Assembly: GCA_900321905.1 (NCBI GenBank)
Contig: ONXZ01000070.1
Coordinates: 1 to 7,025, forward strand
Direction of reading: 5' to 3'
Source: an uncultured Eubacteriales bacterium
GTDB lineage: Bacteria > Bacillota > Clostridia > Oscillospirales > Acutalibacteraceae
Length of the DNA stretch: 7,025 nucleotides
Part shown: one piece after another, positions 1-5,777 of the stretch
How the letters are laid out: the number at the start of each line of letters is the position of its first letter
Numbering within the stretch: the stretch's first letter is position 1
Translations under genes and position numbers: made by a program
Notes under the pieces: model-generated
What the model saw: the letters and a program-made list of their open reading frames with translations, nothing else
The model's database searches: none
Told to the model about the DNA's origin: nothing

Positions 1-1
1 G

Positions 2-688
2 TACACGCAGGAGGAAGCACACCTTCTTGATATCTGCCTTATGCTTCACGCTGACCACGGCGGCGGTAACAACTCAACTTTCGCAACTCGCGTTCTGACA
101 TCGAGCGGAACTGATACATATTCCGCTATTGCTGCAGGTCTCGGTTCGCTCAAAGGACCACGCCACGGCGGTGCAAATATCAAGGTATCCCAGCAGATGG
201 ATTATATTCTTGAAAACTGTGCCGACCCAACTGACGAGGGACAGATGCGCGATATGCTCGTTAAAATTCTTAACAAAGAGGCAAACGACAAGTCAGGTCT
301 TGTTTACGGTATGGGTCACGCTGTTTATACAAAGAGCGACCCGCGTGCCGTTATACTGCGTGACAATGCAAAGAAACTCGCCTACGAACATGGTTTTGAA
401 AAAGAGTACCGCACTCTCAGAAATATCGAAAAACTTACGCCTGAAGTTTTTGCTGAACTCAAGGGCGTTGATAAGGCAATGTGTGCAAATGTTGACCTGT
501 ATTCGGGTCTTGTTTACAGAGTGCTTGGCATTCCGGGCGACCTTTATACACCGCTGTTTGCCACTGCCCGTATTGCAGGCTGGTCTGCTCACCGACTTGA
601 GGAGATTACTACTTCTGGCAGAATTATGCGACCTGCTTACAAGAGTGTGTCAAAACCGCGTGAGTTTGTTCCGATTGACAAGAGGTAA
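2..688 (+). CDS. gltA: Citrate synthase, C-terminal part (5' end outside window)
   Basis: Condenses acetyl-CoA with oxaloacetate to give citrate in the cytoplasm, the entry to the (often incomplete) clostridial TCA branch toward 2-oxoglutarate and glutamate. The frame is open from base 2, so 228 residues are present; the family is usually about 430-450 residues, so roughly the C-terminal half is here. Family motifs are visible in order: LHADHGGGNNSTFATRV (first active-site His), GPRHGGAN (second active-site His), GMGHAVYTKSDPRA (substrate-binding His and Arg), NVDLYSG (catalytic Asp) and TARIAGWSAHRLEE near the C-terminus (binding Arg). All expected catalytic residues in this part are intact and the gene ends normally with TAA. 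A 2-methylcitrate synthase is a possible alternative because the families share these motifs. The next gene starts 4 nt downstream, so co-transcription is likely. Confidence 0.95.
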   Translation, partial: YTQEEAHLLDICLMLHADHGGGNNSTFATRVLTSSGTDTYSAIAAGLGSLKGPRHGGANIKVSQQMDYILENCADPTDEGQMRDMLVKILNKEANDKSGLVYGMGHAVYTKSDPRAVILRDNAKKLAYEHGFEKEYRTLRNIEKLTPEVFAELKGVDKAMCANVDLYSGLVYRVLGIPGDLYTPLFATARIAGWSAHRLEEITTSGRIMRPAYKSVSKPREFVPIDKR

Positions 689-692
689 TTAA

Positions 693-1481
693 GTGGCGCT
701 TTCAATTTCAGTATTCACAGTTGTGTCAGCGCTGACTGTTATTGCTGCGGCTGTGCTTATTGCGGTGCAGACTGTACTTTCACTCGGCGCGGGTTATGTA
801 ATCGCGGCGTATGCGCTGATTGCGGTTTCGTTTATAACGCTTTTAGCATCAAATGCGAAGATAAAAGTTGCGGCAAAACTGTTTGAACTCACAGACACCG
901 CGTATATGCGCGCTGTTTCATACCTGTGCGCTGCAGGATTTGCGGCGGATACGGTGGCGTATCTTGTCAAAATATACGAGTGCGTCAGCGGCAAAACTCA
1001 CAGCGTTGCTGCAATACCGCTGTTTTCGCTGAGTATGGTGTTTTCGCTGCTCAGTGCATTTGAGTTTATGCTTGTTGCAATGTCGTTTGGCGATGACAAA
1101 TACAACTTCAAACGTTTTTCACTTATCGCATTTACACCGCTTTTGTGGGCGGCTGTAAAAATATCCGGCTTGCTGCTCGGATATGTAAATGTTGCAAAAC
1201 CGTCCGATTTTTTGAAAGCGGTTGTCGTTGCGGCGTGCTTGCTGTTTTTCTACCGCTTTGCGTACGAGGCGTTCAAGGACGCACAGGCGTCACGGCTCAC
1301 CCTTTACTTTGCGGACGTTATGACAATGTGCGGCGCGCTGTACTTTGTGTCGCGCGTATCGCTCGTTATTGCGGATAATAAAAACTTTTTTGATTACGAA
1401 AACCTTTTTGCAGTGATTGTGCTGTTTATCGCGTTGTTTTCGTTTACTTTAAAGATTAGAATAGTTAAATATGGCAAATGA
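693..1481 (+). CDS. Unrecognised polytopic membrane protein (about 8 TM segments)
   Basis: I do not recognise this 262-residue protein. It is strongly hydrophobic, with about eight likely membrane segments near residues 7-30, 33-52, 74-95, 105-131, 142-163, 172-190, 202-226 and 236-254. The linkers are short and charged, for example GDDKYNFKRF at about 133-142, and the C-terminus is basic (KIRIVKYGK). No signal peptide cleavage site, metal motif or nucleotide-binding motif is seen. The start is GTG at 693, chosen because AGAGG at 681-685 is well placed 7 nt upstream and overlaps the end of the citrate synthase gene. Its 3' end overlaps the AEC transporter gene by 11 nt, which suggests translational coupling. 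From position alone it could be an accessory or regulatory membrane partner of the transporter or of citrate metabolism; this is inference, and no function should be assigned. Confidence 0.85.
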   Translation: MALSISVFTVVSALTVIAAAVLIAVQTVLSLGAGYVIAAYALIAVSFITLLASNAKIKVAAKLFELTDTAYMRAVSYLCAAGFAADTVAYLVKIYECVSGKTHSVAAIPLFSLSMVFSLLSAFEFMLVAMSFGDDKYNFKRFSLIAFTPLLWAAVKISGLLLGYVNVAKPSDFLKAVVVAACLLFFYRFAYEAFKDAQASRLTLYFADVMTMCGALYFVSRVSLVIADNKNFFDYENLFAVIVLFIALFSFTLKIRIVKYGK

Positions 1482-2409
1482 TTTTTTAAGCAATTTACAA
1501 ACCGTTGCGATTCAGGTGCTGATTCTCTATATGATTGCAGGACTTGGATTTGCTGCGGACAAAACAAAAATATTTGTTCAGGCTGACGGCAAACGCCTTG
1601 TCGATTTGCTGTTTAATATTATCTTGCCGATTGCCGTTGTCAACTCGTTTTTGTCAATGGAGCGCACGCCTGAACATATCAAAGGTCTTGGCATTGCTTT
1701 TTTGCTCGCGGTGCTTACGCATTTGCTCGGTGTGGGTATTTCCTCGCTTACATTCCGCAAGCGTCCAAAGATGGAGCAGGGTATTTACCACTACGCAACC
1801 ACTTTTAGCAACGCCGCGTTCCTTGCGCTACCGCTTGCAGAGAGCGTTGTCGGCAAGGAGGGAATATTCTATTCTTCTTGCTATGTTGCTGTGTTCAACG
1901 TGTTTGCGTTTACATACGGTATCAATCAGATTTCAGGAGGCAAGGCAAAAATCAATGTTAAAAACCTGATTTTAAATCCCGGCTCAATCAGCGTAATCAT
2001 CGGTATGCCGCTGTTTTTCGCAGGCGTAACGCTACCTGATTTTTTGTCAGACGCTATGGGCAGAGTCGCCGCTTGCAACTCTCCGATGGCAATGATTGTT
2101 TTCGGCACGTTTTTTGCAAACTGCAATTTTAAAAATATCTTTGCTAAAAAAGAGATATATTTTGTGTCTTTTCTCAGGCTGATAGTTATTCCGCTTACAA
2201 TGATGTTTGTGTTCAAACTTATGGGGGTTGAAGGCACAATGCGTACAGCGCTTACTATTTCTGCCTCGGCGCCAATTGCTACTAACACCGCAATGTACAG
2301 CGCAAAGTATGACAACGACACAGCGCTGCCGTCGGAACTTGTGGGGCAGACGAGCGTATTATCTGTAATTACAATGCCTGTTATAGTTGCGCTTGCGTCG
2401 ATAGTGTAA
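1471..2409 (+). CDS. AEC (auxin efflux carrier-like) family transporter
   Basis: A 312-residue secondary carrier of the AEC/bile-arsenite-riboflavin transporter superfamily, about ten membrane segments, at the usual length for bacterial AEC proteins (about 300-320). Family features seen: the N-terminal half segment LLFNIILPIAVVNSF, the conserved FSNAAFLALPLAESVVG stretch, the start of the second half at NPGSISVIIGMPLFFAG, and the C-terminal segment with SAPIATNTAMYSAKY and LPSELVGQTSVLSVITMP. Bacterial members export or exchange small organic anions such as malate; the substrate cannot be read from the sequence. Position after citrate synthase suggests a di- or tricarboxylate, as inference only. 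The SD is weak and the start codon lies inside the end of the preceding gene, so translation is probably coupled to it. No convincing hairpin terminator follows. Confidence 0.92.
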   Translation: MANDFLSNLQTVAIQVLILYMIAGLGFAADKTKIFVQADGKRLVDLLFNIILPIAVVNSFLSMERTPEHIKGLGIAFLLAVLTHLLGVGISSLTFRKRPKMEQGIYHYATTFSNAAFLALPLAESVVGKEGIFYSSCYVAVFNVFAFTYGINQISGGKAKINVKNLILNPGSISVIIGMPLFFAGVTLPDFLSDAMGRVAACNSPMAMIVFGTFFANCNFKNIFAKKEIYFVSFLRLIVIPLTMMFVFKLMGVEGTMRTALTISASAPIATNTAMYSAKYDNDTALPSELVGQTSVLSVITMPVIVALASIV

Positions 2410-2463
2410 ATATACAGAACGTAATATAAATATTTCCAAATTGTAAAATATAGCAAATTCAAA

Positions 2464-2492
2464 TAGACAAAAACCTAATAATGCGGTATAAT
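2464..2492 (+). promoter_or_regulatory. Sigma-A-type promoter of darA-holB-ricT
   Basis: TAGACA at 2464-2469 and a perfect TATAAT at 2487-2492 are separated by 17 bp. Transcription would begin near 2499, giving a leader of about 33 nt before darA. The rest of the 123-bp gap after the AEC gene is AT-rich and holds nothing else I can name. Confidence 0.75.
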
Positions 2493-2532
2493 TACAGTGG
2501 CTTAGATTATAAAATTTTGAAAGAGTGATTTA

Positions 2533-2856
2533 ATGAAACTTGTAATGACGATAATATCCAATTCGGATGTTGATAAGGTTCTTGCTGCAGCGGCGCGCGA
2601 GGGCTATTCCGCAACCAAAATCGCCACCACGGGACAGTTTCTTGTAGACGGTCACACCGCCGTTATTGTTGGTTGCGACGATGATAAAGTTGAAAAATTT
2701 TATTCTATACTCAAAGATAATGTAAAAAAACGCACTGTTAAAACAAGCGGTGTAAAAAGTACGCTTTCCGGCTCATTCCTCAAGCAGGAGATTGATGTTG
2801 AGGAGCACGGCGCAGTTGCGTTCACACTTGATGTGGAGGATTTTCATAAGTTTTAG
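2533..2856 (+). CDS. darA: PII-like cyclic-di-AMP receptor DarA/PstA (YaaQ, DUF970)
   Basis: A 107-residue cytoplasmic protein of the PII-like DarA/PstA family; characterised members are trimers that bind c-di-AMP and are linked to osmolyte and cell-wall homeostasis, though their partners are poorly known. Signature features: the N-terminal strand MKLVMTIIS, the ATKIATTGQFL loop (residues about 27-37), the VGCDDDKV stretch and the C-terminal VEDFHKF ending. Length is close to the usual 109. Compared with the Bacillus/Staphylococcus sequences as I remember them, FRATKLATTGGFL reads YSATKIATTGQFL here, a conserved Asn after it is His41, and the usual VGGATVFVLPV reads EHGAVAFTLDV, so it is a divergent member. 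The start follows GAAAGAG at 2519-2525 with 7 nt spacing. It is first in an operon with holB, in the order known from B. subtilis (yaaQ-yaaR-holB-yaaT) but without yaaR. Confidence 0.9.
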   Translation: MKLVMTIISNSDVDKVLAAAAREGYSATKIATTGQFLVDGHTAVIVGCDDDKVEKFYSILKDNVKKRTVKTSGVKSTLSGSFLKQEIDVEEHGAVAFTLDVEDFHKF

Positions 2857-2863
2857 TTGATAT

Positions 2864-3847
2864 ATGAAGTTTAATTTTATCGGTAACGAAAAAGTAAAGG
2901 AACAACTTGCATATCTGATGGAGTCTGACAGACTGCCGCACGCTATTGTAATTGAGGGCGACGAAGGTCTTGGTAAACGCACCCTTGCAAGGGAGATTGC
3001 GCTTGCGCTTTTTTGCCGCAGCGAAGGGGAAAAACCGTGCCACGAGTGTACCCAGTGCAGCAAGGCGGCAAAGGGTTATCACCCCGATTTGTTTGAGTAT
3101 TCGGCAACGGGCGGAGCAAGGTCGTTTCACGTTGACGTTGTGCGTGATGTAAAAAACGATATTTACGTCAGTCCTAACGAAGCGGACTTCAAAGTATATA
3201 TTCTCGGCAACTGCCACTGTATGGGCGACAGCGCGCAGAACGCTATACTCAAAATTCTTGAGGAACCGCCGTCATACGCAGTACTTATCCTGACAGTTAA
3301 CAGCAAGAGCGCACTGCTTGAAACTGTGCTGTCGCGCAGCGTGGTGCTGACTCTTGAGGGTGTTGACGCACCGCAGGGCGCAGAGTTTATCTGCAATGAA
3401 ATGGAAGATGTTGACTACACCGACGCCCTGTCTGCTCTTGAGGTGTGGAGCGGCAACATCGGCAAAGCAATGCAGTCGCTCGGCGACGGCAAACTGTCAA
3501 AAATCAGCGGTATTGCGCGTGATATGGCAGGGGCGATTATAAAGCCTAACGAGTATGATTTGCTAAAGGTCTGCTCCGTTTTTGAGCGTGACCGCGAAAC
3601 GCTTATTGCTTCGCTGTCACTGCTAAAATCAATACTGCGCGACGCGCTTGTTTACAGCACAGGCACGGCGCTTTTATCGGGGCAGAGGGAACAGGCAAAA
3701 ATGCTCAACTCCACGCTCGGCAAGGCAAAACTTATGCGGCTGATTACAACTTGTGATGAACTTGTTAAGTATGCAGACACAAACGGTAATAACGCTATAC
3801 TGATAACAAAGGTATGCTACGAACTGCGCAGAGCGCAGAATAGATAA
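2864..3847 (+). CDS. holB: DNA polymerase III clamp-loader delta' subunit
   Basis: Part of the clamp loader (with tau/gamma and delta) that opens and loads the beta sliding clamp on primed DNA; 327 residues, normal for the family. The AAA+ fold is seen as: FIGNEKVKEQL at the N-terminus, a degenerate P-loop GDEGLGKRT at 32-40 (Arg where an ATPase has Ser/Thr, common in non-hydrolysing delta'), a zinc module with Cys51, 59, 62 and 65, LKILEEPP at 129-136, a sensor-1-like LTVNS at 143-147, and LLETVLSRS at 151-159 retaining the Arg of the SRC motif. Oddities: the motif is SRS not SRC, the Walker B region reads VYILGNCHCMG without the usual acidic residue, and the first zinc spacing is C-x7-C. 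The start has only a weak local SD and lies 7 nt after darA, so coupling is likely; an in-frame TGA at 2858 excludes a longer form. Confidence 0.9.
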   Translation: MKFNFIGNEKVKEQLAYLMESDRLPHAIVIEGDEGLGKRTLAREIALALFCRSEGEKPCHECTQCSKAAKGYHPDLFEYSATGGARSFHVDVVRDVKNDIYVSPNEADFKVYILGNCHCMGDSAQNAILKILEEPPSYAVLILTVNSKSALLETVLSRSVVLTLEGVDAPQGAEFICNEMEDVDYTDALSALEVWSGNIGKAMQSLGDGKLSKISGIARDMAGAIIKPNEYDLLKVCSVFERDRETLIASLSLLKSILRDALVYSTGTALLSGQREQAKMLNSTLGKAKLMRLITTCDELVKYADTNGNNAILITKVCYELRRAQNR

Positions 3848-3863
3848 TTGAGAGGTTTAACCA

Positions 3864-4676
3864 ATGGTAAAAGTTGTGGGTGTTCGCTTTAAGGACACAG
3901 GCAAAACATATTATTTTGACCCAAAAGATACAGAGGCAAAAAAAGGCGATTTTGTTATAGTCGAAACGGCTCGCGGCGTAGAGTGCGGTATCGCTTCATC
4001 AGGTGTTAAAGAAGTTAGTGATGATGAGGTCGTTCAGCCGCTCAAGCCGATTATGCGTGTCGCGACTGAAAATGATATTGCTCGCTATGAGGAAAACAAA
4101 AAGAAAGCAGACGAGGCTTACACCATCTGCAAAAAGAAGATTGAAAACCACGGACTTGAGATGGATTTGACAGAAGTTGAATACACTTTTGATCGTTCAA
4201 AAATCATCTTCTACTTTACTGCGGACGGCAGAGTGGACTTCCGTGAACTTGTCAAGGACCTTGCGTCCGAATTCCACACGCGCATTGAACTGCGCCAGAT
4301 TGGCGTGCGTGACGAGGCAAAAATGCTCGGAGGTCTCGGCGTGTGCGGCAGACCGTTTTGCTGTTCTACATTCCTCAACGACTTCCACTCTGTTTCAATC
4401 AAAATGGCTAAAGAGCAGGGACTGTCGCTCTCGCCCGGCAAAATCAGCGGTTGCTGCGGCAGGCTGATGTGCTGCCTTAAATATGAGCAGAATTCATATG
4501 AGTATTTAAACAAGATTACACCGAGGGTCGGCACAAAGGTTGACTGCCGCGAGGGCAGAGGTGTTGTAGTGGACAGCGCAGTGCTCACAGGTATGCTCAA
4601 AGTGCGCCTTGACAACGTGCCTGACGGCGCTCCTATTACCGTTAACAGGAACGAAGTGCGCATTGTGAAAAACTAA
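3864..4676 (+). CDS. ricT: PSP1-domain protein RicT (YaaT)
   Basis: A 270-residue cytoplasmic protein. In B. subtilis YaaT/RicT works with RicA and RicF as a complex that carries [4Fe-4S] clusters and promotes RNase Y-dependent mRNA processing and phosphorelay control of sporulation and competence. Seen here: the N-terminal VVGVRFKDTGKTYYF, a PSP1 region at about 62-146 (LKPIMRVATENDIARYEENK), then the Cys-rich core LGVCGRPFCCSTFLNDF (Cys161, 166, 167) and SGCCGRLMCCLKYE (Cys197, 198, 203, 204), and the SIKMAKEQGLSLSPGKISG link between them. These cysteines are the likely cluster ligands; Cys197 appears to be extra relative to the Bacillus form as I recall it. The C-terminus ends in a KOW-like small domain (residues about 222-268). 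SD GAGAGG at 3850-3855 lies 8 nt before ATG. RicA and RicF genes are not in the window. Confidence 0.93.
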   Translation: MVKVVGVRFKDTGKTYYFDPKDTEAKKGDFVIVETARGVECGIASSGVKEVSDDEVVQPLKPIMRVATENDIARYEENKKKADEAYTICKKKIENHGLEMDLTEVEYTFDRSKIIFYFTADGRVDFRELVKDLASEFHTRIELRQIGVRDEAKMLGGLGVCGRPFCCSTFLNDFHSVSIKMAKEQGLSLSPGKISGCCGRLMCCLKYEQNSYEYLNKITPRVGTKVDCREGRGVVVDSAVLTGMLKVRLDNVPDGAPITVNRNEVRIVKN

Positions 4677-4691
4677 ATTGTCGTACAATTT
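4675..4691 (+). repeat. Small perfect inverted repeat at the ricT stop codon
   Basis: AAATTGT and ACAATTT form 7-bp perfect arms around a CGT loop, beginning in the ricT stop codon. There is no T-run after it and the stem is AT-rich, so it is at best a weak terminator; a protein-binding dyad just upstream of the ferredoxin promoter is the alternative. Confidence 0.45.
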
Positions 4692-4702
4692 GCAAAAACT
4701 AC

Positions 4703-4731
4703 TTGCATTTTTGTATACTCTTTGTTATATT
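4703..4731 (+). promoter_or_regulatory. Predicted promoter of the ferredoxin gene
   Basis: TTGCAT at 4703-4708 and TATATT at 4726-4731 are spaced by 17 bp, about 40 bp upstream of the ferredoxin start. With the strong SD this fits an independently and highly expressed small gene. Confidence 0.65.
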
Positions 4732-4760
4732 ATATTTAGAAATAGGTATTTCAAATCTTC

Positions 4761-4767
4761 AAGGAGG
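4761..4767 (+). promoter_or_regulatory. Near-consensus Shine-Dalgarno site, ferredoxin
   Basis: AAGGAGG is the strongest ribosome site in the window; it sets the ferredoxin start at 4775 rather than the longer in-frame option at 4703. Confidence 0.9.
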
Positions 4768-4774
4768 TAGAATT

Positions 4775-4945
4775 ATGGCATACGCAATTAACGATGATTG
4801 CATTATGTGTGGTGCTTGCGCAGGCGAGTGTCCTGTAGGCGCTATTTCAGAAGGCGATACAAAGTATCAGATTGATGCTGATACATGCATCGATTGTGGT
4901 GCATGTGCAGGTGTTTGCCCTGTTGATGCTCCAAACCCGGCATAA
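4775..4945 (+). CDS. Clostridial-type 2[4Fe-4S] ferredoxin
   Basis: A 56-residue soluble low-potential electron carrier. Two C-x2-C-x2-C-x3-CP motifs are complete: Cys9, 12, 15, 19 (CIMCGACAGECP) and Cys38, 41, 44, 48 (CIDCGACAGVCP), related by the family's internal pseudo-twofold symmetry. Length matches the roughly 55-residue clostridial ferredoxins, which serve pyruvate:ferredoxin oxidoreductase, hydrogenase and Rnf-type complexes. The start at 4775 is fixed by a near-consensus SD AAGGAGG at 4761-4767 with 7 nt spacing; an in-frame ATG at 4703 would fall inside the predicted promoter. Codons are of the kind expected for a highly expressed gene. It stands between its own promoter and a strong terminator, so it appears monocistronic despite following ricT. 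Confidence 0.96.
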   Translation: MAYAINDDCIMCGACAGECPVGAISEGDTKYQIDADTCIDCGACAGVCPVDAPNPA

Positions 4946-4963
4946 TGGAATAATACTTAATAT

Positions 4964-4991
4964 AAACACCGCCTTAATGGGCGGTGTTTTT
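4964..4991 (+). terminator. Rho-independent terminator after ferredoxin
   Basis: AAACACCGCC (4964-4973) pairs perfectly with GGCGGTGTTT (4980-4989) around a 6-nt loop, with a run of T ending at 4991. It closes the ferredoxin transcript and separates it from the HAD gene. Confidence 0.93.
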
Positions 4992-5041
4992 CGTTGCTTG
5001 CGGTTGTTGCTTTTTGCCTTGCCGTATGATATATTTATAAT

Positions 5042-5725
5042 ATGATTAAAGTTATATTATGGGATTTGGACGGCACTCTGCTCGATTTTAGTGTGAGCGA
5101 GAGCAACGCCATTAAAGCGGCGTTTAAACATTTTAATATTGGCATTTGTACAGATGAGATGGTTGCAAGGTATTCAGCGATAAACCTGAAACATTGGAAA
5201 ATGCTCGAGCGCGGCGAAATCACAAAAGACCAGGTCAAGGTGCTGCGCTTTGTTGAATTTTTTGAAAAAGAGGGAATAACCTCTGTTTCGCCTGAAGATT
5301 TCTGGCACTTTTATGAGGACGCCCTTCCTGAAACCGTTGAGTTTATTGAGAATTCGTATAGCATAGTGAAGCGGCTTGCAAAAGATTGCAAGCAATATAT
5401 TGTAACAAACGGCACACTTTCTGTGCAGAAAAAGAAACTTGAAAAATCAGGGTTTGCCAAAATAATGGACGGCGCGTTTATTTCTGACGAGGTGGGGTTT
5501 GAAAAGCCTGACAGCAGATTTTTTGACGCAGTTTTCAGCACGCTTTCAGACACAGATAAAAGTGAAATAATGATTGTGGGCGACTCGCTGTCAAGTGACA
5601 TTAAAGGCGGTGCAAACGCAGGAATTGTAACTTGCTGGTACAACCCAAACGGTAACGCGCCTGACAAATCACTGCGTATAGATTACGAAATTAAAACGCT
5701 CGACGAAGTTCTGTCGATAGTATAA
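5042..5725 (+). CDS. HAD-superfamily hydrolase, YjjG/YfnB-type nucleotidase
   Basis: A 227-residue HAD phosphatase closest in pattern to YjjG/YfnB, house-cleaning 5'-nucleotidases that dephosphorylate (non-canonical) pyrimidine nucleotides. All four HAD motifs are seen: DLDGT with nucleophile Asp8 and acid/base Asp10, VTNG (Thr122-Asn123) as motif II, Lys155 in FEKPD as motif III, and GDSLSSD (Asp181, Asp186) as motif IV. The helical cap (about 16-100) carries the YjjG-like YSAINLKHWKMLERGEIT stretch, and CWYNPNGN near 198-205 also matches that group. Start: an in-frame TGA at 5027-5029 leaves ATG 5042 as the only start upstream of motif I, yet no SD lies in front of it. It is convergent with the next gene and shares its terminator. 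Substrate is inferred from family, not shown. Confidence 0.9.
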   Translation: MIKVILWDLDGTLLDFSVSESNAIKAAFKHFNIGICTDEMVARYSAINLKHWKMLERGEITKDQVKVLRFVEFFEKEGITSVSPEDFWHFYEDALPETVEFIENSYSIVKRLAKDCKQYIVTNGTLSVQKKKLEKSGFAKIMDGAFISDEVGFEKPDSRFFDAVFSTLSDTDKSEIMIVGDSLSSDIKGGANAGIVTCWYNPNGNAPDKSLRIDYEIKTLDEVLSIV

Positions 5726-5727
5726 AA

Positions 5728-5757
5728 AAAGACTGCATCTCAGTTGATGCAGTCTTT
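5728..5757. terminator. Bidirectional terminator between convergent genes
   Basis: AAAGACTGCATC (5728-5739) and GATGCAGTCTTT (5746-5757) form a perfect 12-bp stem with a 6-nt loop. Read on the minus strand it is followed by seven T residues (complement of 5724-5730), a textbook terminator for the Lys/Ala-repeat gene; on the plus strand it gives TTTGTGTTTT, a weaker tail for the HAD gene, whose stop codon lies 2 nt before the stem. Confidence 0.93.
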
Positions 5758-5777
5758 GTGTTTTGCGGTTAAGTTAA

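Noticed and set aside
129..692. Long open plus-strand frame overlapping the citrate synthase gene
   Set aside because: The other frame carries the full set of citrate synthase motifs; this one has no recognisable domain and a Cys/Arg/Leu-rich composition typical of a shifted frame.
2430..2451. ATATTT...AAATAT hairpin after the AEC gene as a terminator
   Set aside because: Only six A/T pairs and no T-run; too weak to call in such AT-rich sequence.
1926..2462. Long open minus-strand frame (178 codons) antisense to the AEC gene
   Set aside because: It mirrors a conserved transporter sequence in the opposite strand, has no SD or promoter of its own and no family pattern.
4211..4663. Minus-strand open frame of 150 codons opposite ricT
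   Set aside because: It lies wholly within the conserved ricT coding region, with Ser/Arg/Pro-rich shadow composition and no ribosome site.
4703..4774. 24-residue N-terminal extension of the ferredoxin
   Set aside because: That start lies in the predicted promoter -35 region, has no SD, and ferredoxins of this type begin with MAY just before the first Cys motif; AAGGAGG supports 4775.
5036..5041. TATAAT directly before the HAD start as its -10 box
   Set aside because: Transcription would begin inside the coding sequence, after the ATG that is needed for the HAD motif I.
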